A stretch of 64,000 nt of DNA from an uncultured Acetatifactor sp. (lineage in GTDB: Bacteria > Bacillota > Clostridia > Lachnospirales > Lachnospiraceae). Below, one piece after another: positions 52,687 to 62,023 of this stretch (position 1 is the first letter of the stretch; every line of letters begins with the position of its first letter). The translations under genes and the position numbers were made by a program. Location of the stretch: contig CAJTXE010000012.1 of the NCBI GenBank assembly GCA_910580225.1, forward strand, positions 40,129-104,128, given 5' to 3'. The notes under the pieces were generated by a model. It had not been told where the DNA came from. It saw only the letters and a program-made list of their open reading frames with translations, and ran no database searches.

Positions 52687-52974
52687 TTATTTCAGCAGCT
52701 TCACACATCCAAGCAACGGAACTTCATTTTCCTGCTCCCTCACTGCATAGACAATTCCCATTACCCAGAATACAAATACAACGATCTGCACCAGCCCTAC
52801 TACCAGTCTCACCACGGGAACCCAGGCCAGTACTGCCAGGATGAGAAAGGTCAGATTCACCACCAGTGCCTGATTTAAATGAAACTTGGAATCTTCCCGT
52901 TCTCCCGCCACAAAGGCAACAAGCCATCCAAAAATCGTAATATACGCTACAATATCAGTAGTTTTCTTATCCAT
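52687..52974 (-). CDS. Small DUF4870-like membrane protein
   Basis: A 95-residue protein with three hydrophobic segments (about 7-24, 38-58, 60-80) and a DSKFHLNQALVVN loop, as in the DUF4870/Tic20-like family. Function unknown. AAGGAGAGTGCAATC precedes the ATG. It is the last gene of the three-gene membrane set and ends at the convergent terminator. Confidence 0.7.
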   Translation of the reverse strand: MDKKTTDIVAYITIFGWLVAFVAGEREDSKFHLNQALVVNLTFLILAVLAWVPVVRLVVGLVQIVVFVFWVMGIVYAVREQENEVPLLGCVKLLK

Positions 52975-53021
52975 GATTGCACTCTCCTTATGCCTGAAAC
53001 AAATTTTACATCAGTACTTTA

Positions 53022-53483
53022 CTACATCAGAATCCCCCATATCAGCCGCAGAACATTCTTCACCAGCAGATTGCAGACAACCAGAGCAATTGCTCCGTAC
53101 AGATACCAGTGATGAAACCGCCATCCTCTCACTTGTCTGATGCCGATCCGGTTTAGTCCCTGTGTCAACATGAAACCACCGCCTACCAGTATCATATAAG
53201 GGACCAGCGGATGGTACCACAGAGCAAGAAGAAAGCGGCCATGAAACAATGCATTAAAAGCTCGCGTTCCGCCGCAGCCCGGACAGTAAATGCCCAGAAA
53301 TTCCGAGAAAAAGCAGGGAATTTCCGGTAGAAATTTCCGGAACAGAAAATAATACATAACCCAGAGTCCACCGCCTGCTGCCAACAGAATCAGCCCGATA
53401 TGGAACAGCTCCGTCTCCAGTGTGACATTTTCTCCCCATGCCTTTTTCTGTTCCTTTCTTGAAAAACTGTCTGCCAATGTCAT
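53022..53483 (-). CDS. DUF2752-domain membrane protein
   Basis: About 150 residues with three or four hydrophobic segments. The family hallmark CPGCGGTRAFNALFHG and the LWYHPLVPYMI segment are present; such proteins are commonly annotated DUF2752, function unknown. The start is ambiguous: the ATG at 53483 sits directly on GGGAGGA, while TTGs at 53513 and 53477 are also possible (the latter has seven-base spacing). The call does not depend on this. Confidence 0.75.
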   Translation of the reverse strand: MTLADSFSRKEQKKAWGENVTLETELFHIGLILLAAGGGLWVMYYFLFRKFLPEIPCFFSEFLGIYCPGCGGTRAFNALFHGRFLLALWYHPLVPYMILVGGGFMLTQGLNRIGIRQVRGWRFHHWYLYGAIALVVCNLLVKNVLRLIWGILM

Positions 53484-53525
53484 TCCTCCCAACCGGAACG
53501 CATTATTTTGCAAATTCCTGTGCCG

Positions 53526-53909
53526 TCACATGTTCTGCATGATCATATCCAGATAACCGATCTGATTCAGATACGCGATTGCCCAGATGTAATAAATCAG
53601 TGCTCCGATACCCACGACAATGCTGATGATAGAGCATACCAATCCTGCAATTCCCACGCCTGTTTTCCCTCTGTTGTTTCCGATGATGGCACAGATTAGG
53701 CCTGCAATTCCCAGAATGATACCCGGTAACCCGTAGCAGCAGCTGGTGCAGATACCCAGTATGCCGCAGACCAGGCCTGCCACCTGAAGACCGTTTGTCC
53801 CATTGCTGCCCTTGTTATCCGGCGGCGCCTGATAGGGAACATTTGCCGTGTAATCCTGGTAATTACTGTACTGGCCATTGTTTTGTCCGTTTTGATTATT
53901 CCCTTCCAT
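53526..53909 (-). CDS. DUF4190-type membrane protein
   Basis: A 127-residue protein with an Asn/Gln/Gly/Tyr-rich N-terminus (1-38) and two glycine-rich membrane segments, LVCGILGICTSCCYGLPGI and LVCSIISIVVGIGALI. This is the usual shape of DUF4190 proteins. AAAAAGGAGAAAAAG precedes the ATG. It is first in the set of three on this strand and function is unknown. Confidence 0.7.
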   Translation of the reverse strand: MEGNNQNGQNNGQYSNYQDYTANVPYQAPPDNKGSNGTNGLQVAGLVCGILGICTSCCYGLPGIILGIAGLICAIIGNNRGKTGVGIAGLVCSIISIVVGIGALIYYIWAIAYLNQIGYLDMIMQNM

Positions 53910-54029
53910 CTTTTTCTCCTTTTCCGTTTCTTACTGTTGGCTTTATGTAAAAGCTATTCTATATTATACAATAGATCAGGAAAAATTTCCACATAAAAAT
54001 ACAATCCTGTACAGGGCTTTTATGGAAAA

Positions 54030-54060
54030 CAAAAATCTTCCCCGGATTTTCCAGGGAAGA
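54030..54060 (-). terminator. Terminator of the GGGtGRT/NifU-like operon
   Basis: TCTTCCCTGG (minus strand, 54051-54060) pairs with CCGGGGAAGA (54036-54045), one mismatch, followed by TTTTTGTTTT. It lies 30 bases after the GGGtGRT gene stop. Confidence 0.85.
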
Positions 54061-54089
54061 CCTGATACGATTGATTTATAGCAAATTTC

Positions 54090-55100
54090 TTAGAACTTAC
54101 CCTCTTTCGCAGCTTCCTCAATGGAAACGGCCACAGCCACAGTAGCACCAACCATGGGGTTGTTGCCCATGCCGATAAGTCCCATCATCTCCACATGTGC
54201 AGGTACGGAAGAGGAACCTGCAAACTGTGCGTCGGAATGCATACGTCCCAGTGTATCGGTAAAGCCGTAAGAAGCAGGGCCTGCAGCCATGTTGTCCGGA
54301 TGCAGTGTACGTCCTGTTCCGCCGCCGGAAGCAACAGAGAAATACTTCTTACCTGCCTCTGTTCTTTCTTTCTTGTAGGTACCTGCAACGGGATGCTGGA
54401 ATCTGGTGGGATTGGTGGAGTTACCAGTGATGGATACGTCCACATTTTCCTTCCACATGATGGCAACGCCCTCGGGAACGCTGTTGGATCCATAGCAGTT
54501 TACCTTGGAACGGAGTCCTTCTGAGTAAGCAATTCTCTCGATTTCCTTCACCTCATTGGTGTAAGGATCATACTCTGTCTCAACAAAAGTAAAGCCGTTG
54601 ATGCGGGAGATGATCTTGGCAGCGTCTTTTCCCAATCCGTTCAGGATAACACGCAGAGGTTTCTGACGAACCTTGTTGGCCTTTTCCGCAATGCCGATAG
54701 CGCCTTCTGCAGCGGCGAAGGACTCATGTCCTGCCAGAAAGCAGAAGCAATCGGTGTCCTCTTCCAGAAGCATCTTACCCAGATTACCATGACCAAGACC
54801 TACCTTGCGGGTATCGGCAACGGATCCGGGAATGCAGAATGCCTGAAGACCCTCTCCGATGGCAGCCGCTGCATCCGCAGCCTTGCGGCACCCCTTTTTG
54901 ATGGCAATAGCTGCGCCTACGGTATAAGCCCAGCATGCGTTCTCAAAGCAGATGGGCTGGATCTTCTTCACCTGCTCGTATACGTCAAGTCCTGCGTCTT
55001 TGGTAATCTTCTCAGCTTCTTCGATAGAAGAAATACCATAGCCCTTCAGAACTTCCGTAATTTTATCAATACGTCTTTCATATGATTCAAATAAAGCCAT
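54090..55100 (-). CDS. GGGtGRT protein (uncharacterised family)
   Basis: A 336-residue protein named for its motif SGGGTGRTLHPDN, found at about residue 250. The N-terminus is MALFESYERRIDKITEVLK; conserved blocks include PICFENACWAYTVGAA, GLGHGNLGKMLLEED and FCFLAGHESFAAAEGAIGI. It contains cysteines in FENACW but no obvious cluster motif. The family occurs mostly in anaerobic Clostridia and consistently pairs with a NifU-like scaffold, as here (89 bases apart). AAGGAGGACAGGAAGAA selects the ATG at 55100. The function is unknown. Confidence 0.85.
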   Translation of the reverse strand: MALFESYERRIDKITEVLKGYGISSIEEAEKITKDAGLDVYEQVKKIQPICFENACWAYTVGAAIAIKKGCRKAADAAAAIGEGLQAFCIPGSVADTRKVGLGHGNLGKMLLEEDTDCFCFLAGHESFAAAEGAIGIAEKANKVRQKPLRVILNGLGKDAAKIISRINGFTFVETEYDPYTNEVKEIERIAYSEGLRSKVNCYGSNSVPEGVAIMWKENVDVSITGNSTNPTRFQHPVAGTYKKERTEAGKKYFSVASGGGTGRTLHPDNMAAGPASYGFTDTLGRMHSDAQFAGSSSVPAHVEMMGLIGMGNNPMVGATVAVAVSIEEAAKEGKF

Positions 55101-55189
55101 TTCTTCCTGTCCTCCTTCTATATTCTGGAAACTTCTCAATTGGAATTCGCTGTTTGGGAAGCAGTATGCAGCTGCCTCGCAATCATGCT

Positions 55190-55882
55190 CTATTCTTTTC
55201 TGGGATCGATGATCTTCACGGCATCCGCAACACGGCCGTACTGACCCTTTGCCTTCTCATATGCAGTGTTGGGGTCGTCGCCCTTCTTGATGAAGTCGGT
55301 CATCTTTCCAAGGCTGACAAACTCATAACCGATGATCTGATCATCCTTGTCCAGAGCAATGCCTGTTACATACCCTTCTGCCATTTCCAGATAACGGGGA
55401 CCCTTCTTCAAAGTACCATACATGGTACCAACCTGGCTTCTAAGGCCCTTGCCCAGATCTTCGAGACCTGCGCCGATGGGAAGTCCTTCCTCGGAGAATG
55501 CGCTCTGGGTACGCCCATAGACGATCTGCAGGAACAGCTCTCTCATGGCAGTGTTGATGGCATCACACACAAGGTCGGTGTTCAGCGCTTCCATGACAGT
55601 CAGGCCGGGAAGAATCTCAGATGCCATAGCTGCGGAATGGGTCATACCGGAGCAGCCGATGGTCTCAACCAACGCTTCCTGAATGATGCCTTCCTTGACG
55701 TTCAGAGTCAGCTTACATGCGCCCTGCTGAGGAGCACACCAGCCAACACCATGTGTGAGGCCGGAGATATCTTCCACCTTCTTTGCCTGTACCCACTTTG
55801 CTTCTTCGGGGATAGGCGCACAGCCATGGTGCACACCCTGCGCAACTGTGCACATTTCTTCAACTTCCTTTGAATAAATCAT
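55190..55882 (-). CDS. NifU-like iron-sulfur cluster scaffold
   Basis: A 230-residue protein with IscU/NifU N-domain features: GWCAPQQGACKLTL, then TIGCSGMTHSAAMASEILPG, and a Cys-containing VCDAINTAMRELFLQIVYGR region. The usual scaffold cysteine trio is thus plausible. A conserved HHGCAP sits near the N-terminus. It is larger than plain NifU domains. AAAGGAGATTTCAC precedes the ATG. It is the first gene of the pair with the GGGtGRT protein; no cysteine desulfurase is near. Confidence 0.85.
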   Translation of the reverse strand: MIYSKEVEEMCTVAQGVHHGCAPIPEEAKWVQAKKVEDISGLTHGVGWCAPQQGACKLTLNVKEGIIQEALVETIGCSGMTHSAAMASEILPGLTVMEALNTDLVCDAINTAMRELFLQIVYGRTQSAFSEEGLPIGAGLEDLGKGLRSQVGTMYGTLKKGPRYLEMAEGYVTGIALDKDDQIIGYEFVSLGKMTDFIKKGDDPNTAYEKAKGQYGRVADAVKIIDPRKE

Positions 55883-55954
55883 GTGAAATCTCCTTTCGAT
55901 TATGTAAGTTATTATTCATTACAACAAAAAGCCCGCAGACGCGCACTTCCCGTT

Positions 55955-55980
55955 GCATATCAATTAGAAAATTGACATAT
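55955..55980. promoter_or_regulatory. Palindrome upstream of the NifU-like gene
   Basis: CATATCAATT-AGAA-AATTGACATAT is an inverted repeat with a single-base bulge, about 75 bases upstream of the NifU-like start. It could bind a dimeric regulator. A minus-strand promoter is not clearly resolved. Confidence 0.3.
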
Positions 55981-56069
55981 AATAATCTCTTTCTTCATTT
56001 TCTCATACTTACGGGAAAAAATCTAGTATTTTTTGTAAAAAAATATCTTTCCCATCTCTAATTATCCTT

Positions 56070-56744
56070 TTATACTTCCTTTTTTGCGGTGATCTCAGTA
56101 GACTTCTTATAGATACTTCCGGCAGGTATCACGCCTCTGACCATGGACGTGGGATAGATGTTTGTATTCCTGCCAACAACGGTCCCCGGATTCAGGACAC
56201 TGTTACAGCCAACCTCCACATGGTCCCCCAACATGGCTCCCATCTTCTTCAGACCTGTTTTGACCGAGATGTCCGCTCCCTTTACCACCACCAGGCTTTT
56301 ATCGCTTTTCACGTTAGAGGTGATGGCACCGGCCCCCATGTGGGACTGAAAACCCAGGATACTGTCTCCCACATAATTGTAATGAGGCACCTGAACTTTA
56401 TTAAACAGAATTACATTTTTCAGTTCCGTTGAATTGCCTACAACCGCTCCCTTTCCCACAATGGCATTCCCTCGTACAAATGCACAGTGACGGATTTCCG
56501 CATCTTCATCCACGATAAGCGGTCCGTTGAGACAGGCTGTAGAAGCTACTTTTGCGCTCTTTGCGACCCAAATATGTTCTTCCCTTTCTTCATAGATCTC
56601 TTTCGGAAGCCTTTCTCCCAGACCGATAATGAAATCATGAATTTTCGGAAGCGCTTCCCATGGATAGGTCAACTCCTCCAAAAGTCCGGCAGCGATTGTC
56701 TCCTTTAAATCATATAAATCAGATATGGTAATTCCAGTGTTCAT
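56070..56744 (-). CDS. Left-handed beta-helix acyltransferase/GlmU-like protein
   Basis: A 224-residue protein with a short helical N-terminus (1-65) and hexapeptide repeats (about 70-200: KSAKVASTACLNGPLIVDED, then RGNAIVGKGAVVGNSTELKN). The nucleotide-transferase domain of GlmU is missing, so it is at best an acetyltransferase-type or sugar-nucleotide-linked protein of unknown substrate. The frame extends to 56870, but GAAAGGAGGATTGATTTAAA selects the ATG at 56744. It follows topB after about 120 bases. Confidence 0.75.
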   Translation of the reverse strand: MNTGITISDLYDLKETIAAGLLEELTYPWEALPKIHDFIIGLGERLPKEIYEEREEHIWVAKSAKVASTACLNGPLIVDEDAEIRHCAFVRGNAIVGKGAVVGNSTELKNVILFNKVQVPHYNYVGDSILGFQSHMGAGAITSNVKSDKSLVVVKGADISVKTGLKKMGAMLGDHVEVGCNSVLNPGTVVGRNTNIYPTSMVRGVIPAGSIYKKSTEITAKKEV

Positions 56745-56866
56745 CTTTAAATCAATCCTCCTTTCAGGCCCTATAAACTCCCTGGAGCCTAAATCGCAGA
56801 TATCACCCTGTGTCTGCCGCTGTTCTCTTACTGACATCAGTCCACAAACCAATACCGCTTTCGTAT

Positions 56867-59107
56867 TCAAGATATCTTATAATTGGCGGCAACTGTCTGA
56901 AACTGTGTAAACAGTGCTCTCTGGTTGCTGAGCTGTTTCACATACTGGGTTCTGCGTCCCACAAAACCATTCAGCTTGTCCATGTATTCCTCTGATGTAA
57001 TATTGCCGTCTGCCACCATGGTAAGTCCCTTTTCCCAGCTGGCTGTCAGGGCTGGATCCAAAAGTGCCCTGATGGAACTTCCCACAACATCATAAATCAT
57101 TTCACCCATCAGGGTAGGAGTAAGTACCTGGGTTTTCTGATTCAGTGACAGGTATTCGATGTTTACCAGTTTCTTCAGGATTTCCGCCCTTGTGGCACTG
57201 GTACCAATGCCGCTTCCTTTGATCTGAGCCCGCAGCTCATCATCTTCAATAAACTGTCCTGCATTCTCCATCGTGAGGATGATGCTTCCCGAGGTATAGC
57301 GTTTGGGCGGTGAAGTTTCGCCTTCTTTTATCTCATAAGAGTCCACTGCCAGTTTTGCTCCTTTTTTCAGGGAATCCAGAAGCTTCAGAAAGGCATCATC
57401 GCCCCTGATTTCCGTCTCCTCTTCGCCCACCTCCTGTTTTTGGGTTTCAGCAGGTCTCTTTTCAGGCATGGTTTTAACATTTCCCGAAGACATTCCCGCC
57501 GCTTCCTGCATGATAATTCCCTGATCAGGTATTTCTTCTGCTGTTTTCCCCATGGCGGTTTCTGGTCCTGTTCCCTGTATGGCAGCTTCCACCCTCGGAA
57601 CTGCTTCGGATCGTTCCGCTTTGGAAGTTCCTGATTCCAACATCCTGTCTCTCTGCACTGCATTGCCTGTGGAGGAAACTGAACGCGGGTTCTCCTTTCT
57701 TGCCACTCTTAGATATCCTTCCTCCACAAGCACCTTGAAACTGGCAAAAAATCGTTCTTCCTTTACCCGGATGCACAGCACATATTTCCGATATACTGCA
57801 GGTGGATAAAAAATGCTCAGGAATCGGCGGACAATTACCTCATATACTCTGGCCGACAGAGGAGGCAGGTTCTTCAGGTTGTTCAGTCCCTGACCTGTCG
57901 GAATGATGGCATAGTGATCCGTGATCAGCTTGTCATTGACATACCGGGTTTTTGCAATCCCCTTGTGGCTGCCCTTCTGCAGAATTTCTGCAGCAAAGGC
58001 AGCGACGGGGCCAAAGCCCTGAAGTCCACCGATATTTTTATGGATTTCCTTTGCGACTGCTGTGGACAGAACTCTGGCATCTGTTCTTGGGTATGTGATC
58101 ATTTTCTTTTCATACAGTTCCTGCGCGATCCTCAAAGTTTCATCCGGGCTGATTTTAAACATTTTAGAACATTCATTCTGCAATTCAGCCAGATTATAGA
58201 GCAGAGGAGGATTCTTATTCTCCTTTTTCCTGGAAATGCTTTCCAGGACCACATCACCTACCGGCTTCTTCTCCAAATGAGCCACCATTTTTTCCGCATC
58301 TGCCTTTTCCAGGAAACCGTTGTCTTTATAAAGTTTTGGAGAAGCAAACCAGGAAGAACCCTCCACAGCTTTCCATTCCCCGGTAAAGCATTTGTCTTGG
58401 AGGCGGAAACTGCCCAATACCCTGTAAAACGGTGTTTTGACGAAGGAACGGATTTCCCTCTCCCGATTTACAATAATTCCCAGTACGCAGGTCATGACCC
58501 GGCCAACGGAAATCACCGCCTTATCACGTTTCAAATAGTCTTTTACCGTATTACCGTATTTCAAGGTGAGTACCCTGGAAAAATTGATACCCATGAGATA
58601 GTCTTCCTTGGCTCTCAGATAGGCCGCATCACTTAAATTGTCATATTCCTTTAGATCCTTAGCCTCCCGGATTCCCCTTAGGATCTCTTCCTCTGTCTGG
58701 GAATCGATCCACACCCGTTTCCGTTCCTTATCTTTGACCCCGGACATCTGTTCCACCAGACGGTATATGTATTCCCCTTCCCTTCCGGAGTCTGTACAGA
58801 CATAAATCGTTGTTACATCAGGACGCTTCATCAAGGAGCTCACAATAGTATATTGCTTTTTTGAGCTTTCAATGACTTCGTATTTATATTCTTCCGGAAG
58901 AAAAGGAATCGTATCAAAGCTCCATCTGCGCAGTTTCTCATCGTAAGCGTCCGGGTAACTCATGGTAACCAGATGGCCCACACACCAGGTGACAATTACA
59001 TCCGCCGATTCCAGATAACCGTCCCTGGACGTAGTATTCACTTTTAATGCATTTGCAAATTCCCGCGCCACACTGGGCTTCTCTGCAATAAATAATTTTT
59101 TTCCCAC
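56867..59107 (-). CDS. topB: DNA topoisomerase III
   Basis: A 746-residue type IA topoisomerase that decatenates single-stranded DNA. The TOPRIM part includes ICTDSGREGEYIYRL, and the active-site tyrosine lies in MITYPRTDARVL (about residue 340). An insertion of about 100 low-complexity residues (470-580, rich in Glu, Gly and Gln) precedes the last domain. The start is GTG at 59107 with AGGATGTAAAAT. No plasmid or ICE genes are nearby, so it is probably a chromosomal copy. Confidence 0.95.
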   Translation of the reverse strand: MGKKLFIAEKPSVAREFANALKVNTTSRDGYLESADVIVTWCVGHLVTMSYPDAYDEKLRRWSFDTIPFLPEEYKYEVIESSKKQYTIVSSLMKRPDVTTIYVCTDSGREGEYIYRLVEQMSGVKDKERKRVWIDSQTEEEILRGIREAKDLKEYDNLSDAAYLRAKEDYLMGINFSRVLTLKYGNTVKDYLKRDKAVISVGRVMTCVLGIIVNREREIRSFVKTPFYRVLGSFRLQDKCFTGEWKAVEGSSWFASPKLYKDNGFLEKADAEKMVAHLEKKPVGDVVLESISRKKENKNPPLLYNLAELQNECSKMFKISPDETLRIAQELYEKKMITYPRTDARVLSTAVAKEIHKNIGGLQGFGPVAAFAAEILQKGSHKGIAKTRYVNDKLITDHYAIIPTGQGLNNLKNLPPLSARVYEVIVRRFLSIFYPPAVYRKYVLCIRVKEERFFASFKVLVEEGYLRVARKENPRSVSSTGNAVQRDRMLESGTSKAERSEAVPRVEAAIQGTGPETAMGKTAEEIPDQGIIMQEAAGMSSGNVKTMPEKRPAETQKQEVGEEETEIRGDDAFLKLLDSLKKGAKLAVDSYEIKEGETSPPKRYTSGSIILTMENAGQFIEDDELRAQIKGSGIGTSATRAEILKKLVNIEYLSLNQKTQVLTPTLMGEMIYDVVGSSIRALLDPALTASWEKGLTMVADGNITSEEYMDKLNGFVGRRTQYVKQLSNQRALFTQFQTVAANYKIS

Positions 59108-59118
59108 ATTTTACATCC

Positions 59119-60204
59119 TTATTTCACAGTGATATATCCATTGGCCTTCAACAGTTCCGCGCACAGAACGGCTCCTCCTGCAGCCCCTCGAACCGTGTTG
59201 TGAGACAGGCCAATAAATTTATAATCGTATACAGTATCCTCCCGGAGCCGTCCCACGCTGATGCCCATACCATTCTCAAAGTCCACATCCAGAGCTACCT
59301 GAGGCCTGTTATCTTCCTCCAGATACCGGATGAACTGCTTTGGTGCACTGGGCAGCTGCAGACGCTGAGGTTCCCCGCTGAATTCCCGCAGTTTCCGAAT
59401 CAGCTGTTCTTTGGTTGGCTTTTTATTAAATTTCACAAACACTGCAGCTGTATGTCCGTTCTGCACTGGAACACGAATGCACTGACAGGTGATCACAGGA
59501 CCTTCCGCCGGCACAATGGCTCCGTTCTCCACCTTACCCCAGATGCGCAGAGGCTCTTTCTCACTCTTCTCTTCTTCTCCGCCTATGTAAGGGATAATAT
59601 TTCCGATCATCTCCGGCCAGTCCTGAAAGGTTTTGCCGGCTCCGGAAATGGCCTGATAGGTGGTGGCTATCACCTCCACAGGTTCAAATTCCATCCATGC
59701 AGTAAGAACCGGGGCATAACTCTGGATGGAGCAGTTGGGCTTCACTGCCACGAATCCACGCTTTGTGCCCAGACGTTTTCTCTGGGACGCAATAACGTCT
59801 ATATGTCCGGGATTGATCTCCGGCACCAGCATGGGAACATCGGGAGTCCATCTGTGGGCACTGTTGTTGGAAACCACAGGCGTCTCTGTCCTGGCATAAT
59901 CTTCTTCGATCTTCTTTATTTCGTCTTTGGACATGTCAACAGCGCTGAATACGAAGTCCACCTGGGAAGCAACAGCCTCCACGTCGTTGACATTCATGAC
60001 CTTTCTATTTTTCACAGCTTCCGGCATAGGTGTATCCATTTTCCATCTGCCGTCTACGGCTTCTTCATAAGTTTTACCTGCCGAACGGGGACTTGCTGCG
60101 ATTGTAGTTACTTCGAACCACGGATGATTCTCCAACAGAGCGATAAATCTCTGTCCTACCATGCCTGTGCCGCCTAAAATACCTGCCTTTAATTTCTCAC
60201 TCAT
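59119..60204 (-). CDS. asd: Aspartate-semialdehyde dehydrogenase
   Basis: A 361-residue Asd reducing aspartyl phosphate to aspartate semialdehyde with NADPH, for Lys, Thr, Met and diaminopimelate. GILGGTGMVGQRF is the NADP motif at residues 8-20, and the catalytic cysteine lies in VKPNCSIQSYAPVLTA. TYQAISGAGK completes the site. The frame runs upstream to 60408, but AGGAGGAAAAACA selects the ATG at 60204. The type resembles the archaeal/fungal-like branch by length and motifs. argH ends 121 bases upstream. Confidence 0.96.
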   Translation of the reverse strand: MSEKLKAGILGGTGMVGQRFIALLENHPWFEVTTIAASPRSAGKTYEEAVDGRWKMDTPMPEAVKNRKVMNVNDVEAVASQVDFVFSAVDMSKDEIKKIEEDYARTETPVVSNNSAHRWTPDVPMLVPEINPGHIDVIASQRKRLGTKRGFVAVKPNCSIQSYAPVLTAWMEFEPVEVIATTYQAISGAGKTFQDWPEMIGNIIPYIGGEEEKSEKEPLRIWGKVENGAIVPAEGPVITCQCIRVPVQNGHTAAVFVKFNKKPTKEQLIRKLREFSGEPQRLQLPSAPKQFIRYLEEDNRPQVALDVDFENGMGISVGRLREDTVYDYKFIGLSHNTVRGAAGGAVLCAELLKANGYITVK

Positions 60205-60325
60205 TGTTTTTCCTCCTGTTTCTAATGTGAAGATCCGGCAATGCACAACCGGAACCTGAAGATAATCTCGATGTCGTTTATGCTGCATCCGACATGAACT
60301 TTCGGTATATATACTCCGCAAAAAT

Positions 60326-61747
60326 TCATTCGTTCTGCAGTACGGACTTTTCAAACATCCCTCCGAAATCATCTCCTGCCAGATAAGTCCTGTGGACTTC
60401 AATGACATGCTTCATGGCATCCGGTCCGGGCGCACCGAGTGTCAGGCGCTTTTCCACACAGGTCTTCAGAGAAACTGCTTTATAGAGATCTTCACCAAAA
60501 TACTCACTGACAGACTGCAGCTCTTCCAGAGACAATTTCTCGATAGAGGTGTCCTTTTCTACGCAATACAGAACTAATTTACCTACAATACCGTGTGCAT
60601 CCCGGAACGGTACTCCTTTTCCCACCAGATAATCTGCCGCATCCGTGGCATTTGTAAATCCGTTCATGGCACTTGCCGCCATGCGCTCTTTCCGGAACTT
60701 CATGGTGCGCAGCATTCCGGTAAAAAGCACCAGGCAGCTTTCTACCGTATCCATGGCATCAAAGGACAGCTCTTTGTCTTCCTGCATATCCTTATTATAA
60801 GCAAGAGGAATCCCCTTCATGGTGGTAAGCAGGGACAATAGGGCACCGTACACACGCCCGGTCTTGCCTCTTACCAGTTCGGCAATGTCGGGATTCTTTT
60901 TCTGGGGCATAATGCTGCTCCCTGTGGAATAAGCGTCGTCTATCTCCACAAACTGATATTCATTGGAATTCCAGATGATGATCTCCTCACAAAACCGACT
61001 AAGATGCATCATTACTGTGGACAGTGCCGACAGAAATTCGATCAGATAATCCCTGTCTGATACAGAATCCATGCTGTTCAGGGTCGGCCCTGCAAATCCC
61101 ATCATGGAGGCTGTACACTCTCGATCCAGGGGATAAGTGGTGCCTGCCAGGGCCCCTGCCCCCAGGGGACAATAATTCATTCGCTGATAAATATCGGCCA
61201 TCCGCTGTCTGTCCCGTTTAAACATTTCGAAATAAGCCCCGTAATGATGGGCCAGAGTGGTGGGCTGTGCCTTCTGCAGATGGGTGAAACCGGGCATATA
61301 AGTCTCCAGGTTTTCTTCCATAACAGCTAAAATCACAGTGAGCAGCTCCTTCAGCAAGGCATCTGTATCTCGAACCCGTCTCCTGGTATAGAGACGCATA
61401 TCCAGTGCCACCTGGTCGTTACGACTTCTTCCTGTATGAAGTTTTTTCCCAACTTCACCGACCTTTTTGATCAGGACAGCCTCCACAAAACTATGGATGT
61501 CTTCATAGGTATCATCAATTTCAAGCACTCCTGCTTTTACCTCTTCCCGAATCTCCCGAAGACCCTGCAGAATAGAATCTCGTTCTTCCTCCGTGAGGAT
61601 TTGCTGCTTTGCAAGCATGAAAACATGGGCAGTGCTTCCCTGGATATCCTCCTCAACAAGACGTTTGTCAAAACCAATAGAGGCATTAAATTTATAAGCC
61701 AGTTTGTCTGTCTCACCGACAAAGCGGCCACCCCATAACTGTGCCAT
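60326..61747 (-). CDS. argH: Argininosuccinate lyase
   Basis: A 473-residue enzyme that splits argininosuccinate to arginine and fumarate. The fumarase/aspartase signature GSSIMPQKKNPD is at about residue 278, with HTGRSRNDQVALD near residue 105 and TGFTHLQKAQPT-like near 160. GGAGGAGAAT precedes the ATG. argG is not next to it in the window. The C-terminus is complete. Confidence 0.97.
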   Translation of the reverse strand: MAQLWGGRFVGETDKLAYKFNASIGFDKRLVEEDIQGSTAHVFMLAKQQILTEEERDSILQGLREIREEVKAGVLEIDDTYEDIHSFVEAVLIKKVGEVGKKLHTGRSRNDQVALDMRLYTRRRVRDTDALLKELLTVILAVMEENLETYMPGFTHLQKAQPTTLAHHYGAYFEMFKRDRQRMADIYQRMNYCPLGAGALAGTTYPLDRECTASMMGFAGPTLNSMDSVSDRDYLIEFLSALSTVMMHLSRFCEEIIIWNSNEYQFVEIDDAYSTGSSIMPQKKNPDIAELVRGKTGRVYGALLSLLTTMKGIPLAYNKDMQEDKELSFDAMDTVESCLVLFTGMLRTMKFRKERMAASAMNGFTNATDAADYLVGKGVPFRDAHGIVGKLVLYCVEKDTSIEKLSLEELQSVSEYFGEDLYKAVSLKTCVEKRLTLGAPGPDAMKHVIEVHRTYLAGDDFGGMFEKSVLQNE

Positions 61748-61988
61748 ATTCTCCTCCGATTTCCAGTATAGATTCTGCCGCAGGAGTAATCCGGGCGCCG
61801 GTCCCGCAGCACTTTAAACAAGATATTACCATAAAAAATTTCGCAGTGCAAGTAAATCACCATTTTGGTCTGAAAATTCCGTCCTGATGGTTCCCCTGAA
61901 ACTGATCAATATTCATTCGTTGTGCCCTCTATAAAGCTGAACCATTCTTCTCTTAAGTTCATACATTATTATAAAAGGCAAAAGGTTA

Positions 61989-62014
61989 TAAGTCCGGGAA
62001 AACGGACTTAAGGA
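61989..62014 (+). promoter_or_regulatory. Leader hairpin abutting the ribosome-binding site of the ABC gene
   Basis: TAAGTCCG (61989-61996) pairs perfectly with CGGACTTA (62003-62010), and AAGGA of the ribosome-binding site follows at 62010-62014. The stem could restrict translation. A possible -10 TATAAA lies at 61970-61975; its -35 is not clear. Confidence 0.4.
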
Positions 62015-62023
62015 AAACAGGTT

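Noticed and set aside
56867..59107. Topoisomerase III as a marker of an integrative conjugative element
   Set aside because: No relaxase, TraE, integrase or partition genes in the surrounding region.
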